From Papiliotrema nemorosa (lineage: Eukaryota; Basidiomycota; Tremellomycetes; Tremellales; Rhynchogastremaceae), in assembly GCA_032158125.1 (NCBI GenBank), contig JASKOT010000001.1:930001-994000 (forward strand): 64,000 nucleotides of DNA, in the 5' to 3' direction. A program made the position numbers and the translations under genes. Positions 35,901 through 47,946 of the stretch are shown piece after piece. Every line of letters begins with the position of its first letter. Positions within the stretch are counted from its first letter, which is position 1. A model generated the notes under the pieces. That model saw nothing but the letters and a program-made list of their open reading frames with translations, ran no database searches and had not been told where the DNA came from.

Positions 35901-37865
35901 AGCGAACCTTGTAGTAGTTCCTCTTCCACTCCACGAGCTTTTCTTTGAGTTTCTCTTCATAATCTTCCTCAAAGTCTTCCGTGGTGTTTTGAACGATCTT
36001 TGCCTTGTCATACTTGGCGAAAACTCTTTGGATGGCGAGGTTGCCTTCATCATTCTCGTCTTCACTGGCCCACTCTTCGTCGTCCCCCTCATCTTGTCCT
36101 TCTTCCTCGGCACCATCGCCATTCTCGCTGACGCCTTCCATATCGAAAGCAAGGACGACTTGAGGCTGACCATACTCGTCTGTCTCGTCCCATGTGGCTT
36201 TCAAGTGCAGAGAATCCGCAAGCTCCTGCAGGAAACGTTGATCCTTGGCGGAGAAGTGGTTCACAAACGTACATCGGGCCTTCGAGGAGGCCTTGTTCTG
36301 GTGTTGAGTGACAAATTCCTTGATCTGGGTCAGAATCTTCTTCTGATCGGTGGTGATAACTAGAGGTCAGCTTGAGGCATAAACAAGGATGTCCGTCAAC
36401 TAACTGAGCTTCCCCCTTTTTCGTGCCTTTTCCATCGCTTGGATCTCCTTGGATTGCTTCCCCTTGTACCAGTTCGCGTCCGCGTATTCCTCCTCAAAGT
36501 TTTCCATTTCAAACTTTGCCAACTCGTCCAACATGAGTTGTAATCTAGGCATGGAAATTGTCCCATGCTCATTGAGATATCCTCCAGCCTTTGGCAGAAT
36601 CGCCTTGTAGATTGTCCAGATCCGTTCGAGAGCACCTTCGTTGATGTGCAAATCTGGAAGATGAGGCAAAAAGTCGTTTCCAACGAAAATGCCCATAAGG
36701 ATGAAATCGTCGATAATTCGTTCCAAGTCGTACTTGAAAGGTATTTGTGTTGTCAAGGAGGAGAACTCCAAATCGAGGTATTCTCTTAGCAGCGACAGGT
36801 GCAGAAGGTAAAAGTTGGTGTGGGCGAGACTGCAGAGTAAGATGACAGCTTTGAATGCGTAATTCAGCTCACCCAGTGCTCTTCTTGACTTTACGTCCAA
36901 AAGTGACTTCTTCTCGCAAGAGACAGAAGTGGGGATCATGACTCAATAAACCTAGCATGATCAAGTCTGCGTCGAGACCATATAGACAATGTCTGGTATT
37001 GGGGTTACTAGACGTCAGATGATGTGTCTGACAAAGATCGAGCCAACTGACTAGTCGGGTTGAGCTTTTGTCAACCGAATGAATTCTTGAATCTTGTGTT
37101 CTCCTTCCCCGGGAACATCGTGTCCACTGAGGATCACCTTTACATTTCTCCACTCTGAATCTTCGGAGATTCGCTTTGTCACATAGTACTTCAGGTGTTT
37201 GGATAGCCGGGCCATGAATGGTGTTCCTGCCTCGTCAGCTACTGCAAGATAGGCGGCAGCTAGCAGACTCACCCGGAGTGATACAGTTCGAGTCGAACGC
37301 CTTTTCTTCAGGCAACTTTTCTCCTTTTCTCTCTGCTTCTTTTCGCTTCTCAACGGCATCTCGAGCCGTTCGGAAACGTCTACTTCGTTGTTGGTTCATT
37401 TTTGCTCGAGGAGCAACACCGTCAATCGCCATGAAGAAGACTTTTTGAGGCTTAATCTTGGTGAAGAGGTGGTCGATATAGGCAAAGATCGCGAGGATCA
37501 TCTGCTCTTCGGTTATTCGGTAATGTGGGTCATCTTCGCTCGAAGGGGGATGTGAGCAATTGTGGATGATACCGTTCTGCGAGTGTCAGTAGGTGTCCAT
37601 CAAGATCGAAGTGAGGCTGACCATATCGAGACTGATCGTCAGCTGTGCACATGATGAGAGCCTTGCTAGCTCACTAAAGATTGTCAAAAGTTGGAATCGA
37701 GTTTGGAGTGATCAATTGAGAGGTGAGGGGATATCTCTCGGAGATCCATCTGAAAAACTAGCACCGTCAGCGTTGAGCCGTACTCGAAATCGGCAAGCTT
37801 GCCTTAGGGATACCTAAGAGGGTCAGAACATGCTCAAAGACGGTGTAGATCATCTACTCACCCAT
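32927..37865 (-). CDS. XRN1: 5'-3' exoribonuclease Xrn1
   Basis: Xrn1 degrades decapped mRNA in the cytoplasm. The N-terminus is built from very short exons: ATGG at 37862-37865, 11 nt at 37803-37813, 83 nt at 37675-37757 and 10 nt at 37622-37631. Together they encode [15 protein letters not shown] and end in N-L-Y-L-D-M with the catalytic Asp35. The next motifs are [46 protein letters not shown] and G-N-D-F-L-P. The length (about 4.9 kb genomic) and the extra domains after the nuclease core fit Xrn1 rather than nuclear Rat1. The end is an Arg/Gly-rich tail (near 32930-33010). The gene is divergent from the photolyase. Confidence 0.95.
37622..37631 (-). other. XRN1: 10-nt micro-exon of XRN1 encoding the catalytic Asp
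   Basis: The exon TCTCGATATG lies between two normal GT-AG introns and supplies L-D-M of the Y-L-D-M-N-G motif. Phases on both sides match exactly. Confidence 0.88.
37803..37813 (-). other. XRN1: 11-nt micro-exon of XRN1 followed by a GC-AG intron
   Basis: The exon GTATCCCTAAG completes M-G-I-P-K. The next intron (37802-37758, 45 nt) starts GCAAGC instead of GT and ends CTAG. AAG|GCAAG fits the known consensus of functional GC donors. Confidence 0.85.
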
Positions 37866-38218
37866 TATGATCCAATGTCAGAGGTTCTGTGTTGTGGGCA
37901 GGGAGGTTGATCAAGAACAAGAAGGTCTGGGATGGTTAGCAGAAGATTGTGTCAATGGCAACATACCGAGATCTGGGGTATATATCGAGACTACTCGGTC
38001 TGAGACTAGGTATCACTGTACAGACACGCTGCCGGGGTGACAAGTACAGGAACGCGAAGGTCGGTCGGGACGTGAAGTGAATGAGGATTGGGTAGGGAGG
38101 CAACGAGGAGATGGATGCACTCCGCCTAGATCGGCTACCAGTCGATTGCGATTAGTTACGTAATCATTAATTTGTTTGAGAGATCGATTCGATCTGAGAT
38201 GCACTCCAATGACGAATC

Positions 38219-38271
38219 GGGGGGTGAGAGAGATTGGGGGGGGGGGGGGGGCATGGGGGGTCGAGGGGGGG
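38219..38271 (+). repeat. G-rich tract with four long G runs
   Basis: G runs of 6, 16, 6 and 7 nt lie on the plus strand within 53 nt, about 75-125 nt upstream of the photolyase start. The layout could form a G-quadruplex in DNA or in the leader RNA. Confidence 0.85.
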
Positions 38272-38343
38272 TCAAAGGTAGCGACAGACAGACATGTTGG
38301 AACACCTTGTTCACCTGTTGACATCTCAACTTACAGAGAACTG

Positions 38344-40510
38344 ATGATATCCAGGATGAAGACATTTGTCCATCTCCACTGCTTTGATCTACGACTCCAC
38401 GATTCCCTCTCGCTCCATCTCTCTCACAGTTCGCAATCACCCCTCGCTTCATCGGTCACCCATTTCCTTCCCATCTACATCTTTGACGAGCGACAACTTG
38501 ACCTCTCGCAACTTCCTCATGCCAATCCGGCCGGCAAGCCCGTAGCCGACAAAGCTGGTACCCATCAAGAGCCTCGACCAGGGTATCACCCTCAACATAC
38601 ACGGTCCGCCCCCCTGTCCCGTGTCGGCAAGTTTCACCGGACCAGCCCGCATCGATTAGCTTTCCTTCTCCAGAGTGTTTTCGAGCTCAGGGAGGGGTAC
38701 AGACGTTCCGGAGGTGATTTATTGATTGGTTATGGTCGACCCGAAGTGTTGATACCGTCCTTGATCAAGAAGCTGCAAGAGTATGGAGATGTCGTGGGAG
38801 TATGGGCTCAAAAGGAGTACACCTTGGAAGAGACTCGAACTCTGGACAAAATCGCCGAGGGCCTGCCGAAAGGTGTAGACCTGCATTACAACGATGGAAA
38901 GACACTTCTTCCCGCCAAACATCTCTCCTTCAACCCGAGCAAGCAGACGCCGGACGTCTACACTGCATTCAGGAAGAAGGTTGAGGGAATGGGATTGAAT
39001 CTTGGGGAAGGGATGTTGGTCGAGCCAGTGCAGACGGCAAAATGGACCACACACGGGAACGGGGTGCAGGACGTTGTGGTGAGCGTCGGAAAGGAAGGCA
39101 CAAAGCTCAAGCCTTATCCCAAGATGGACAAGCTGGACGGAGAGAAAGGTAGTGCCTGGATTGAGAAAGGCTCCGATCTCGACAGTCCCGAAGGACTATA
39201 TGTCAAGCTCTCCAAGCCTCTATTCGACAACCCACCTCTCGGCGGGTGGTCCTCGGCCGTCAAAGAAAGTCAACTGCCACAACCGCACCCAAATTCTGCT
39301 ATTCCGTTCAACGGAGGAGAAAACGCTGCGTTGTCGCGATTGGAAGATTACGTCGGACACGCCAAGGGGAACGGATGGGAGGGGGGTGCAAAGGCCAAAA
39401 AGTATAAAGACACCCGAAACGGTCTGATAGGCGAGCACTTCAGTACGAAATTTGCGGCATTCTTATCGCTTGGTACGCTCAGTCCAAAGGAAGTCGGCTG
39501 GAGAGTCGGTGAACTCCTCGAGCTCGTCAACAAGGATAAAGATACCCGCAACAATGTGTATTGTGAGTCCCGTGTGAATGCCGAGGCTGATGTCAGGGAT
39601 CATCTTTGAGCTCTTATGGCGAGACTACTTCCAATTTGTGGTGCTGCAATATTCATCTAGCAAGGCATCATGCCTGTTCGACCCACTCGGTTTCTCTTCG
39701 CAGATCGCCACATACCCTAGCGAAGCTCGACCGGATCCAAAGGAATGGCACGATCCAAACCTGGCAGACAAGAATGATCCGGCTAGACGATGGTGTGAGG
39801 GTCGAACGGGTGTACCGTTCATCGATGCGGCTATGATTGAGCTGCGAGAAACGGGATATATGAGCAACAGGTCGAGGCAAAACGTCGCGAGCTTTTTGAC
39901 GAAAGATTTGTGAGTCTCATCTCAGCGCATACGAATTTAGTACTCATTATAGATACGCCGATTGGCGGGTCGGCGCAGAGTTTTTCGAGATGCACTTGGT
40001 GGATTATGATACTTGTTCAAAGTGAGTACTCACCATGCTTTGATCCCTTGTGTCCAGCTAACGTATCAGCTGGGGGAACTGGCAGTATCAAGCCGGAGTA
40101 GGAAACGACGCTCGGGCATCTCGACAATTCAACCCAATCAAACAAGCCAACGACTACGATGTCAAAGGTGATTATGTGAGACTATGGTTGCCCGACCTGA
40201 AAAAAGTGCCAGATTGGCAAGTCCAAACTCCATGGCGTGAGTCATTTCTCCTCTCGACGCGGTTCACTGTCGTGCAGGGAGCTGATGCGCAGTGTCGAAT
40301 CAGGATCTTGGTGCTTACCCCTCAAAACCGATTGTTGAATTGGCAGCTTGGAAGAAGCACTACAACAAGTCTGAAAAACAGGCTGGAGGGAGGGACGGAG
40401 CAGATCGAGGCGCTCGAGGAAGAGGCGGATATCGAGGTGGACAAAACGGTCGACGAGGAGGTGGAGGCGGCGGCGGGTATCGTGGAGGCAGAGGAAGACA
40501 CGCCGAATAA
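38344..40510 (+). CDS. Cry-DASH photolyase/cryptochrome
   Basis: Cry-DASH proteins bind FAD and an antenna cofactor and repair pyrimidine dimers, mainly in single-stranded DNA. The N-terminal Rossmann domain carries [21 protein letters not shown], and [13 protein letters not shown]. The FAD domain has [22 protein letters not shown], the subfamily motif [23 protein letters not shown], and F-N-P-I-K-Q-A. The C-terminus, after the last intron (acceptor near 40292), is a Gly/Arg-rich tail ending R-G-R-H-A-E. The start is the ATG at 38344 or 38356. A light-induced promoter would be expected but I see no defined element. Confidence 0.92.
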
Positions 40511-40657
40511 GTGTAGCAAGAATCATCTTCACACATACACGAATACAAGCGAGCACTGTAGCCATACTACCGACAATCATGGTCGATAAAAATGCATCAA
40601 TGACAAAAGGTCCGTGTTCATGACTGAATTTGGCCGACAAGCGCTATGCTACATATG

Positions 40658-43600
40658 TCAAACTAACTCCTTGTGAGCTTGAACCATCCTTTCCAGTAGA
40701 TCAATCTCCCTTTTGACCCAGTCCTCCCCTACATCCCCTCTAACCCTGGCCATTTTGGCCTTGTCCACCGCTTTGATCTTAAGGCGAAAAGCAGCCGAGA
40801 TGGGTCGATGATCGCTGATTGTCGTCTCGTATCGTTGATAATTGATAGGCATGAGGTTCGGTGATTTCGTATACAAGATCCGATCACACCAAGCTGGAAT
40901 CCGTTTCTTTTCAGATGAATCGTACTCTGTCGAACCTCTGTTGTATTTATAAGTGGGCGCAAAACTGATGGGCGCCTCGTCGAAGGATCGTAAGCGAAAG
41001 GCGTGGTTCCCTCGCATTTCTTTACGGAGTTGATCGTGTTCTAACAGGTAGTCTAGCTCCCCTGCAGCGATATTTGAGATAACATTTTCTCTTCGTTGAT
41101 CTATACGATACTGGCATCAGCTCGAAATACCACTGTGGACTCACGTTGAGATCCCCATTCAGGATAACCAGCTCGTGATCCAGAATAGCGGTTCCGTTTC
41201 CGCCCAAGACAAACGGCAGGCCGTCCGAAGCTGGCAAGATCGCCTTATCTTCCATGATCCCGTTCAGATCAGCATTCCGAGCTGCTTTCTGCGATTGTCC
41301 CGCTGCAAGATGTACGTTGATGAAGCAGAGTGAAGTATCGTCAACGACCATCCGGGCAACTATCGCACCCTGGGAAATCAGCGATATGAAGACAGAGCAG
41401 CCGCTACTACCCACCTTGTTCCCGTAGATATTGCCTAGCCCTCTGATACAATCAGCTTTGAGTCTCATTGATTACCCGACGCACCGCTTGACAGTAGTGA
41501 TATCCACATCACGTAGAGCATCCTTCTGATCCCTCTTGACGAAAACACATGTGAAAAGCCCTACCAGACTCTCCGAATGCACCTTGACATACTGGTCTTC
41601 CGGGCCACAGGCCATACGCACAGCCGTAGTGAGTTTGTCAAGCCATTGACGATACGCCGAAGACACCTTGTCTGACATTGCCCCCGCTTCTTTGTTTTTA
41701 CCGCCAAACAGGAGAGTTTCTGAAATCAGCTAAATCTCACGCGCTTGATTTCGGAGGACTGACTCGCGGTGAGTTTCTTGTTGGTGAGCGGGATGACCTC
41801 TTGGAAACCAAAGACAACAATATCGGGAGATTCGACCGAAGTAAGCACCTCGTCGAGGAACAATGCGTTCTCCTCTGTGCCAGCCAAATCGGTCGGTTTC
41901 GCACTATCGATGTTCCACGAGCAGACCAGAGTTTTCACTTCACGGAATGAGCAGTATTCCGCTTGACGTGCTGTCATCTGACAATCTAGACACGTCAGGC
42001 CAATCCCTACTCATAGACTAAATTCTCACCTATCCAGTCTACTGACAGCAAACCATCCCACGCGCCAATGGAGTCTCTGGTTGTAGTCCATACAGCGCAC
42101 CGTCCAGTCTGAGGGTCAGCGATGGAATCAAGATGATTCGCGATAGCATGACATACGTGCTCGATGGAGAAAGGATCCAGTACGATTGAGGAGATGGCAT
42201 GTTCACTGCTTGTCAGTCTCGCACGCATCACAGAGTGTGACTCACGAATGAGCCGTCCAGAAATTGGTCGTCTGCCACGGTTTCTGCGAGACGTCATAAA
42301 CATGTATCTGACCCTTTCTCCCTCCCGCCCACAATCTCTCGCCGATCCCTTCTAGTGCCAAGATGTCGCTCGTCGAGACTTTCATCACTTGAATACAAGA
42401 CAAATCCTCGCTAGACCAGATCGAGACGAATCCACCTTCGTGACCCAGGTATACTCGATCCGGATGTAACGGGAGTATGGTCGCCGAGGTGACAGCTCCC
42501 GTCCATTCTGTAGTGAAGAGAGTTTTGGCAGGGGGTGAGCTCCCTTCTGCGCAAGGTTCGTAGACCCTGATCGTGGCACCCTTCGAAGCAGCAGTGGTGG
42601 TCGATCTGGCTGTAGGTGCCGTCGCCGTCCACAGTTGGCCCCGGATCATTCTGGCAAATGTGAAACGATCAGAGACGCGTACAGTTCTCGTAAGAGTAGG
42701 TGACAAGCCCGAGTCTTCCTTGTCTGACACTGGAACATCATAGACATTGAGTTTCCCACCTTCATCCAGCGTCAATACTTGTGATTTCCACCGAAAGATG
42801 TTGAGCACGGAAGCTCCATGAGCGCAGGCTCGAGTATCGGTGACTTGTCCAGTCATGATGTCCAACTCCCACAAATGCCCATCTTTTGTGCCACACCACA
42901 AGAATCTCCCTTCATCGTTTGGATGTGATCCCGGTCGGAAACCCATAGCGGTGACTTTTGGGTCCTTTATCCTAAATTCCAATCCCGTTTCTTTGAGATC
43001 AATGATATATGTTGGTCTGTCGGACAACTGAGTATCGTAGACTCTAACATGATGTGCACCAGTCACGACATGCCGACCGAACACTGCGAAGGCGAAGATG
43101 TGGTGAGGCTGAACCATACGAATGTCCGGCACAAATCGAGGGGGCCGACGATTCGCTTTCGTCGCATCGGGATACTCTTCCAATGCTCGTTTCGCAGACG
43201 CGCTTAGACCGGATAACGGGACGGGGTCTTCCTCCTCATCGTCTTCCGATGACAGGTCAGCGGGAGGTGCTTTAGTTTCGGCGGATCCATGTCGGTGAGG
43301 CGAGATACCACTCGCAGCATTACGGGTAGGCGGCGGTGGAGGGTGGTAAAGCCCGCCGCCCACCTCGTCCTTGTGGGGAGAGACGGGCAAGGAGCGTGTT
43401 TGTGACACCGGTAGCGAATTCAAGATAGATTGGCTTACCGTGGCTTGGCGCGTCGGAAGAGGTGGTGGTGTCTCCGAGCGAGTCTCCTCCGATCTACTAA
43501 CGGTGGCTGCTCGACTGCGCTGAGGCAATTGAGGAGGCTCGGAGAAAACTTCCGTGCTGTTTGCTTTACGTATTGGTGAGACCACTCGAGGCCTGTTTCC

Positions 43601-44518
43601 TGGGATAGGGGGAGGTTGAGACGATTTTGGCCCATTTGAGATGGTAGGTCTGCGAGCTGGGAGGATCGGTGCGTTGGTTCCGCTCGACTCAGGTATGGAT
43701 GATGTGATCGTTGGGGAGCTATCGCCAGACCCGGGAGGGGAGGATCGAGGTGTAGGGCGGGAGGAAATGGGCTTTGAAGCTCGGTTGGGTTCCGGTGGTT
43801 TGGGAGAGTTGGACCTGGATATGGGACGTGGGGGAGCGGGGCGTCTTTTGGCTAAAATGGAATCGGAGTCAATGGCGCCTGGCGAAGAGGAAAGCAAAGT
43901 CGTCGGAGCTACCTCCAAGACTGAATGGGAAGATACAGCAATGGAAGAGGACGAGTTGTTCCGGGATAGAACCGCGGGTGTGGTGCTCACAGGCACCTCT
44001 GCTTCGTCGACCGCAACGATGGACGGTGTTGCGCTGTCAGTGGTGACCTTCCCATTACTGAACCTGTCCCGTAGAGCTTTCACCGATACTGGCGCTTCCT
44101 CTTCTACTTTCGGAAAATCGGTCACAGGAGGCGGGAGGGATGGCGCGGTTGTAGGCTTCGTTGCTATAGGTGTAGGGGGTATGGAGACTATTTTCGGAGG
44201 AACATCTTGAGGCGCCGTTCTGGGCGACGGGGCACTGTCATTGGAAGTGCTTATAGGCCCTTCTAGCTTTGATTTGAGCACAGAGGTCGACGCACGAGGA
44301 GTAGGATTCGCCTGATATCAGCTAGTGGTGACTTTCGATGAAACACCCACCGATTCCGAGGCTGAGGTTGAAACACCGCTTTTGCCCAGTCCACCAGGTC
44401 CAGGCAACACAACCGCCTTCTTCTCTCCCGCCAGCTGCTCAAACCTCGATCTAAGGGAAGAAACAGAGGCTTTCGGCTCCTCGGCGCTGTCGCTAGGGGA
44501 TGCTTGCTCGAGGGGCAT
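40658..44518 (-). CDS. WD40 plus inositol polyphosphate 5-phosphatase protein
   Basis: The protein joins three parts. The N-terminal third (about 44518-43200) is Pro/Ser-rich and disordered. The middle (about 43150-42240) is a WD40-like propeller with repeats such as L-W-C-G-T-K-D-G-H-L-W-E-L-D and L-G-H-E-G-G-F-V-S-I-W. The C-terminal third is the Mg-dependent 5-phosphatase with S-W-N-I-D, F-G-F-Q-E, L-N-G-D-L-N, I-P-A-W-C-D-R-I-L, and S-D-H-R-P-I. Enzymes of this type remove the 5-phosphate from inositol phosphates and phosphoinositides. The order WD40 then phosphatase matches plant FRA3-like and some fungal proteins, not yeast Inp51-54, which have Sac domains or none. The first exon ends near 44330. 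Confidence 0.9.
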
Positions 44519-44854
44519 CCCGGATGTTCTTCAGCGAGGCGGAACGTTAACTGTCGAAGGTGATCATTGGATCGGCGGTCTGTCGTGTTGTCGGTCCTCC
44601 GCTTGACCGGCCAAATAGAGAGTGAGTCTTTTGACTATGGTCGTACAGACGACAAGAGGCGAACGAGGTGTGTCTGTTATCAGTACCCGTTGTCGGGTGC
44701 CATGGATGGAATTCGTCACCAGTTCATGGATTCATCAAAGTCGGGATGTTTCCGCCGGAGACGCGTATGGCGCTCACCCGGACCCGGTCCTTGCATATGC
44801 AACGGACAAGAGAGGAACGGCAAGGGTATGAGATAGAAGATGGTAAGCCAATGC
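44519..44854. promoter_or_regulatory. Upstream region of the 5-phosphatase gene
   Basis: These 336 nt hold the promoter of the minus-strand 5-phosphatase gene and the 3' flank of the next gene. No other feature is seen. Confidence 0.5.
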
Positions 44855-46267
44855 TCATGATCGATCTAATTCTCTATTGAAAGCCCACTGAACACCCTCC
44901 TCGACATCTGCCGCAATCCTCGTCGGGACGTGTGCCGGCTCCCCTTGTCTGTACACCCCAGTCTTGACCAGAATCGAATTCCAGTCATGTCCGTTCGCCC
45001 CTGCTATGTCCGACTCTGGGTTGTCTCCCACCATGTATACATTGAGAGGCGACGAAGCGTCCAATCCTGCACTCTCCAGATGACGACGTAGCATCTTCTC
45101 TGCGAATGCGTATGTCGGCTTGTAAGGTTTTCCAAATTGAGTATACTTCAGTTCGGTTCCTGTGGTTGCCTGGAGTCAGCCTCACCACGGGGCATGGATT
45201 ACCTTGTATACAGCCTCAAGTCCCAGACGGAAAGCCCCCATTCCGAGTCGTGGCAAAGGGTAATCTCTGCTTGTGAGCGGGTGCTGTGGATGAGTACCCA
45301 CGATCCCCAGATGACGTCTGGGTTGGTAAGGATCAATGGGACCTGTACACCACTGGAAACATCTCTTCGAGTACCAAGAACGCCTCCATTCGATGCAAGT
45401 ACCTCCGTGATCACCTGTGTAGCCAGACCCCAATCCATCCCGTTATCGTGAATCACAAACACCGCGCTGAAAGGTATTTGTGAAAAGTCGATATCCCGCT
45501 TGACAAACGCTTGCTCTTCCGAGTTGAGGTGGTATCTATCCCAGATGGCAGGATTCCAAGCGATGAGATCCTGCAGAATATACGCATGTTTGAGGCCGTA
45601 TCTACACATTAGGAGATACCTGGAAGAAACTTACGATTCCGCTACTTTACGTCCTGCATCACCTACTCCTCCGACGACCAATACAGGCTTATCTGCATAA
45701 TCGGACACATAGTCTTGTAGTGGTGTATGTGATTGGACCAGCTGGTTCGGGCCGATCTATAGAGTCGGCTAGTGTCTGCGACAGCTACAGAAGACCCACC
45801 TCGACGTTGAAATCCCTACTCAATGCTTCCCTCCGTTTCGCTTCCGTGACACCTCCTCCGTTAGTCATTAGAAGGTAGGGTATGGGCCTACAGTCAGATT
45901 TGCTTTTGCTGTCAAGCATTTCCACAAAGCTCACCTCGGCAGACTTCCAGATTTATTAGACAGGAACGACAGAACACGCTTAGCTTGGGGCAAGACGTGC
46001 TCTCCTTGTTTCAGGACTCCATCCTGAACATCAATTCGTGTCGTCCTACCGTGGGTTGGCTCACAATGTCAAAAGCGAAAGCGAGACGAGATGGAAAGTT
46101 GGCACGCTCAGCTGGACAACGTCAATACCAATTTTCCGAAATATCTGGTTATTCTGCTCACAATGCAAGTATCGTCTCGAAGATCCCGCTGCGCGCCGCT
46201 GAGAAGTGCACGGCAAGAGTCGAGGAAACACTCTCGACGGTCCTGCAATGGGTGCAGAAAGAGCCAT
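44855..46267 (-). CDS. CECR5/HDHD5-like HAD-superfamily phosphatase, probably mitochondrial
   Basis: The product belongs to the HAD subfamily IIA group that includes human HDHD5 (CECR5) and yeast YKR070W, whose substrate is not known. The start M-A-L-S-A-P-I-A-G-P-S-R (ATG at 46265-46267) begins a basic presequence. Splicing gives F-A-F-D-I-D-G-V-L (HAD motif I, split by an intron after F-D-I), L-L-M-T-N-G-G-G-V (motif II), V-V-G-G-V-G-D-A-G-R-K-V, V-I-H-D-N-G-M-D-W, then F-G-K-P-Y-K-P-T-Y (motif III Lys), and V-G-D-N-P-E-S-D-I-A-G-A-N (motif IV). The end is N-R-E-L-D-R-S with the stop at 44855-44857. Motif I and IV Asp residues are intact. Confidence 0.9.
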
Positions 46268-46450
46268 GTTGATGTGTAATGGAAAGGAGAAGTGAAGCGA
46301 AAGAGATAACAGGCGATCTCGAAATATACCGGCTCGCGTATGACCTCATGTTTTGTTTACAAGCGAAAGTCCAAATGGATCGTATCTCCGTAGTTGAATA
46401 TGGACATGCAGTGCGCTACGCAATTGCAGGATTCAGATCACCTATAGACA

Positions 46451-47946
46451 CTACAGTCGAGTCCATCCCTGCATGCGGTCCTGATCCGGCAGACCATTCC
46501 ACCAGTCCTTGACGTCCATCTGCTTTTTTCCCTCGGGCTTGACCTTTGTCACCTCGAGCCAACTGAAACCTCCAACGTCGGCATCGTTGTAGGCTCGACA
46601 AGCTACAATGAGACGTCTTGATCTGCCGGCAGCACTGCGGTCGAGTATTGCTGTCCCAGTCGTGCAGTCTGATGTCGTTGCGGGGAGCAATCGTTCCAGC
46701 GTGTCTCTCGCCATAGTTTTATCGAGTGGTGAAACTTCAATGAGCTGTATAATTTGACCTCGCGTTTCTGTCCATAATGGATACTGGAGGTCAGTGAACG
46801 CAATCACGGAGACCATCAGTACAAACCTGGTGGCTAATCGCCCGCTGCATGCGGTCAATCTGCACTGCAGAGTCTCGAGTCCAGTCGATTCTACTCGTTT
46901 CCTTTGTGATTTTGGGCGCTCTTGTCTTCAGTGTCGAATCTTGGGGTGTTGCCTCGTGCTTGAGTCAGCTTGCACGTAGCGGATCCAACCCACCTTGCCG
47001 GACAAGATATCTCGAAGGCACTGCACCAACAACTGTCCGCCTTTAGGAGCGAGCTCATCGATCATGCTGGAAAAGGTTGCGTCATGGGCCACGAGCTAAG
47101 CTCAGCTTTCGAGCTTTATGACGGGTGTCTTGGATTGAATGGCTTACTATTTCGGAGACGGAGCCTACTATCTCGCCAGCGTCGATTCCCTTGCCCCTCT
47201 CCACCAATCTTTGCACGCTGATACCGGTTGTCTGGTCTCCATTGAGTATCGTCCATTGTATCGGTGCAGCACCACGATACTTGGGCAATAATGATGGATG
47301 TACGTTTAATCGGTGGGCCGAGTCGAACTTCTCGAGCAAATTGTTAGGGATAATGTGCCCGAATGAGGCTGTCAAGAGTAGGTTGGTACTCGCAAGGTTG
47401 TCAAACGGCGGTGGCGCCTTACCGTCAGCTTGGACTCAGCATTCCGTCGATCAGCTTACTTGCCAGATGGGATCCCTGGCTCTGTCATCATGTGCACCGA
47501 TCACACTGGACAAGGTGGAATGGTTCAGACCTTTATCTTCCGCGAAAGTCAAAAGGTCACCTTGGAGTGAGCGGATGACTATGGGTGAATGGGTATACAT
47601 TTGTACGCTTCTTTGAGCCGTTTTGTGTTCCTCCCACCTCGACCGATCCGCTGTATATCCGGAGTGATCACATGTATGTTTGACCACACATCTGGGAATG
47701 AGCAATTTGAACTTCATTTCCTATCGCACCTTTGGCCTCGAGGACAGCTCGCAATGAGCCTATAGAGAACCTGTCCGAGCCGCAGAATAGGATATTGAAA
47801 GGATCCTTGAATAATCTTCTACATGTCGTAGAGAAGCTACGGCGCTGTCTATGGAGTGCGTTGCCTACCCAGGCGGCCCTGCTATAGATCATGAAATCAT
47901 GCAAGTATAAGTGGATCAAGATCGGCTCTGTACGGGGTGTGCTCAT
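46451..47946 (-). CDS. FMT1: Methionyl-tRNA formyltransferase, mitochondrial
   Basis: The enzyme formylates initiator Met-tRNA for mitochondrial translation, using 10-formyltetrahydrofolate. The presequence contains R-Q-R-R-S-F-S-T-T-C-R-R. The Rossmann start D-P-F-N-I-L-F-C-G-S-D-R-F-S follows. The key catalytic stretch is A-S-F-G-H-I-I-P then N-V-H-P-S-L-L-P-K-Y-R-G-A-A-P-I-Q-W-T-I, with Asn and His of the active site, then G-D-Q-T-T-G-I-S-V and I-D-A-G-E-I-V. The C-terminal tRNA-binding part ends W-W-N-G-L-P-D-Q-D-R-M-Q-G-W. I used the ATG at 47944-47946; an in-frame ATG at 47892 (M-I-Y-S-R-A-A-W) would also give a good presequence. Confidence 0.93.

Noticed and set aside
38176..38343. Longer N-terminus for the photolyase from 38176
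   Set aside because: It would translate the poly-G tract and begins without an ATG in good context; the fold starts at about 38356.
43641..44210. Long plus-strand frame opposite the 5-phosphatase gene
   Set aside because: It mirrors the Pro/Ser-rich N-terminal part of the minus-strand protein and has no independent support.
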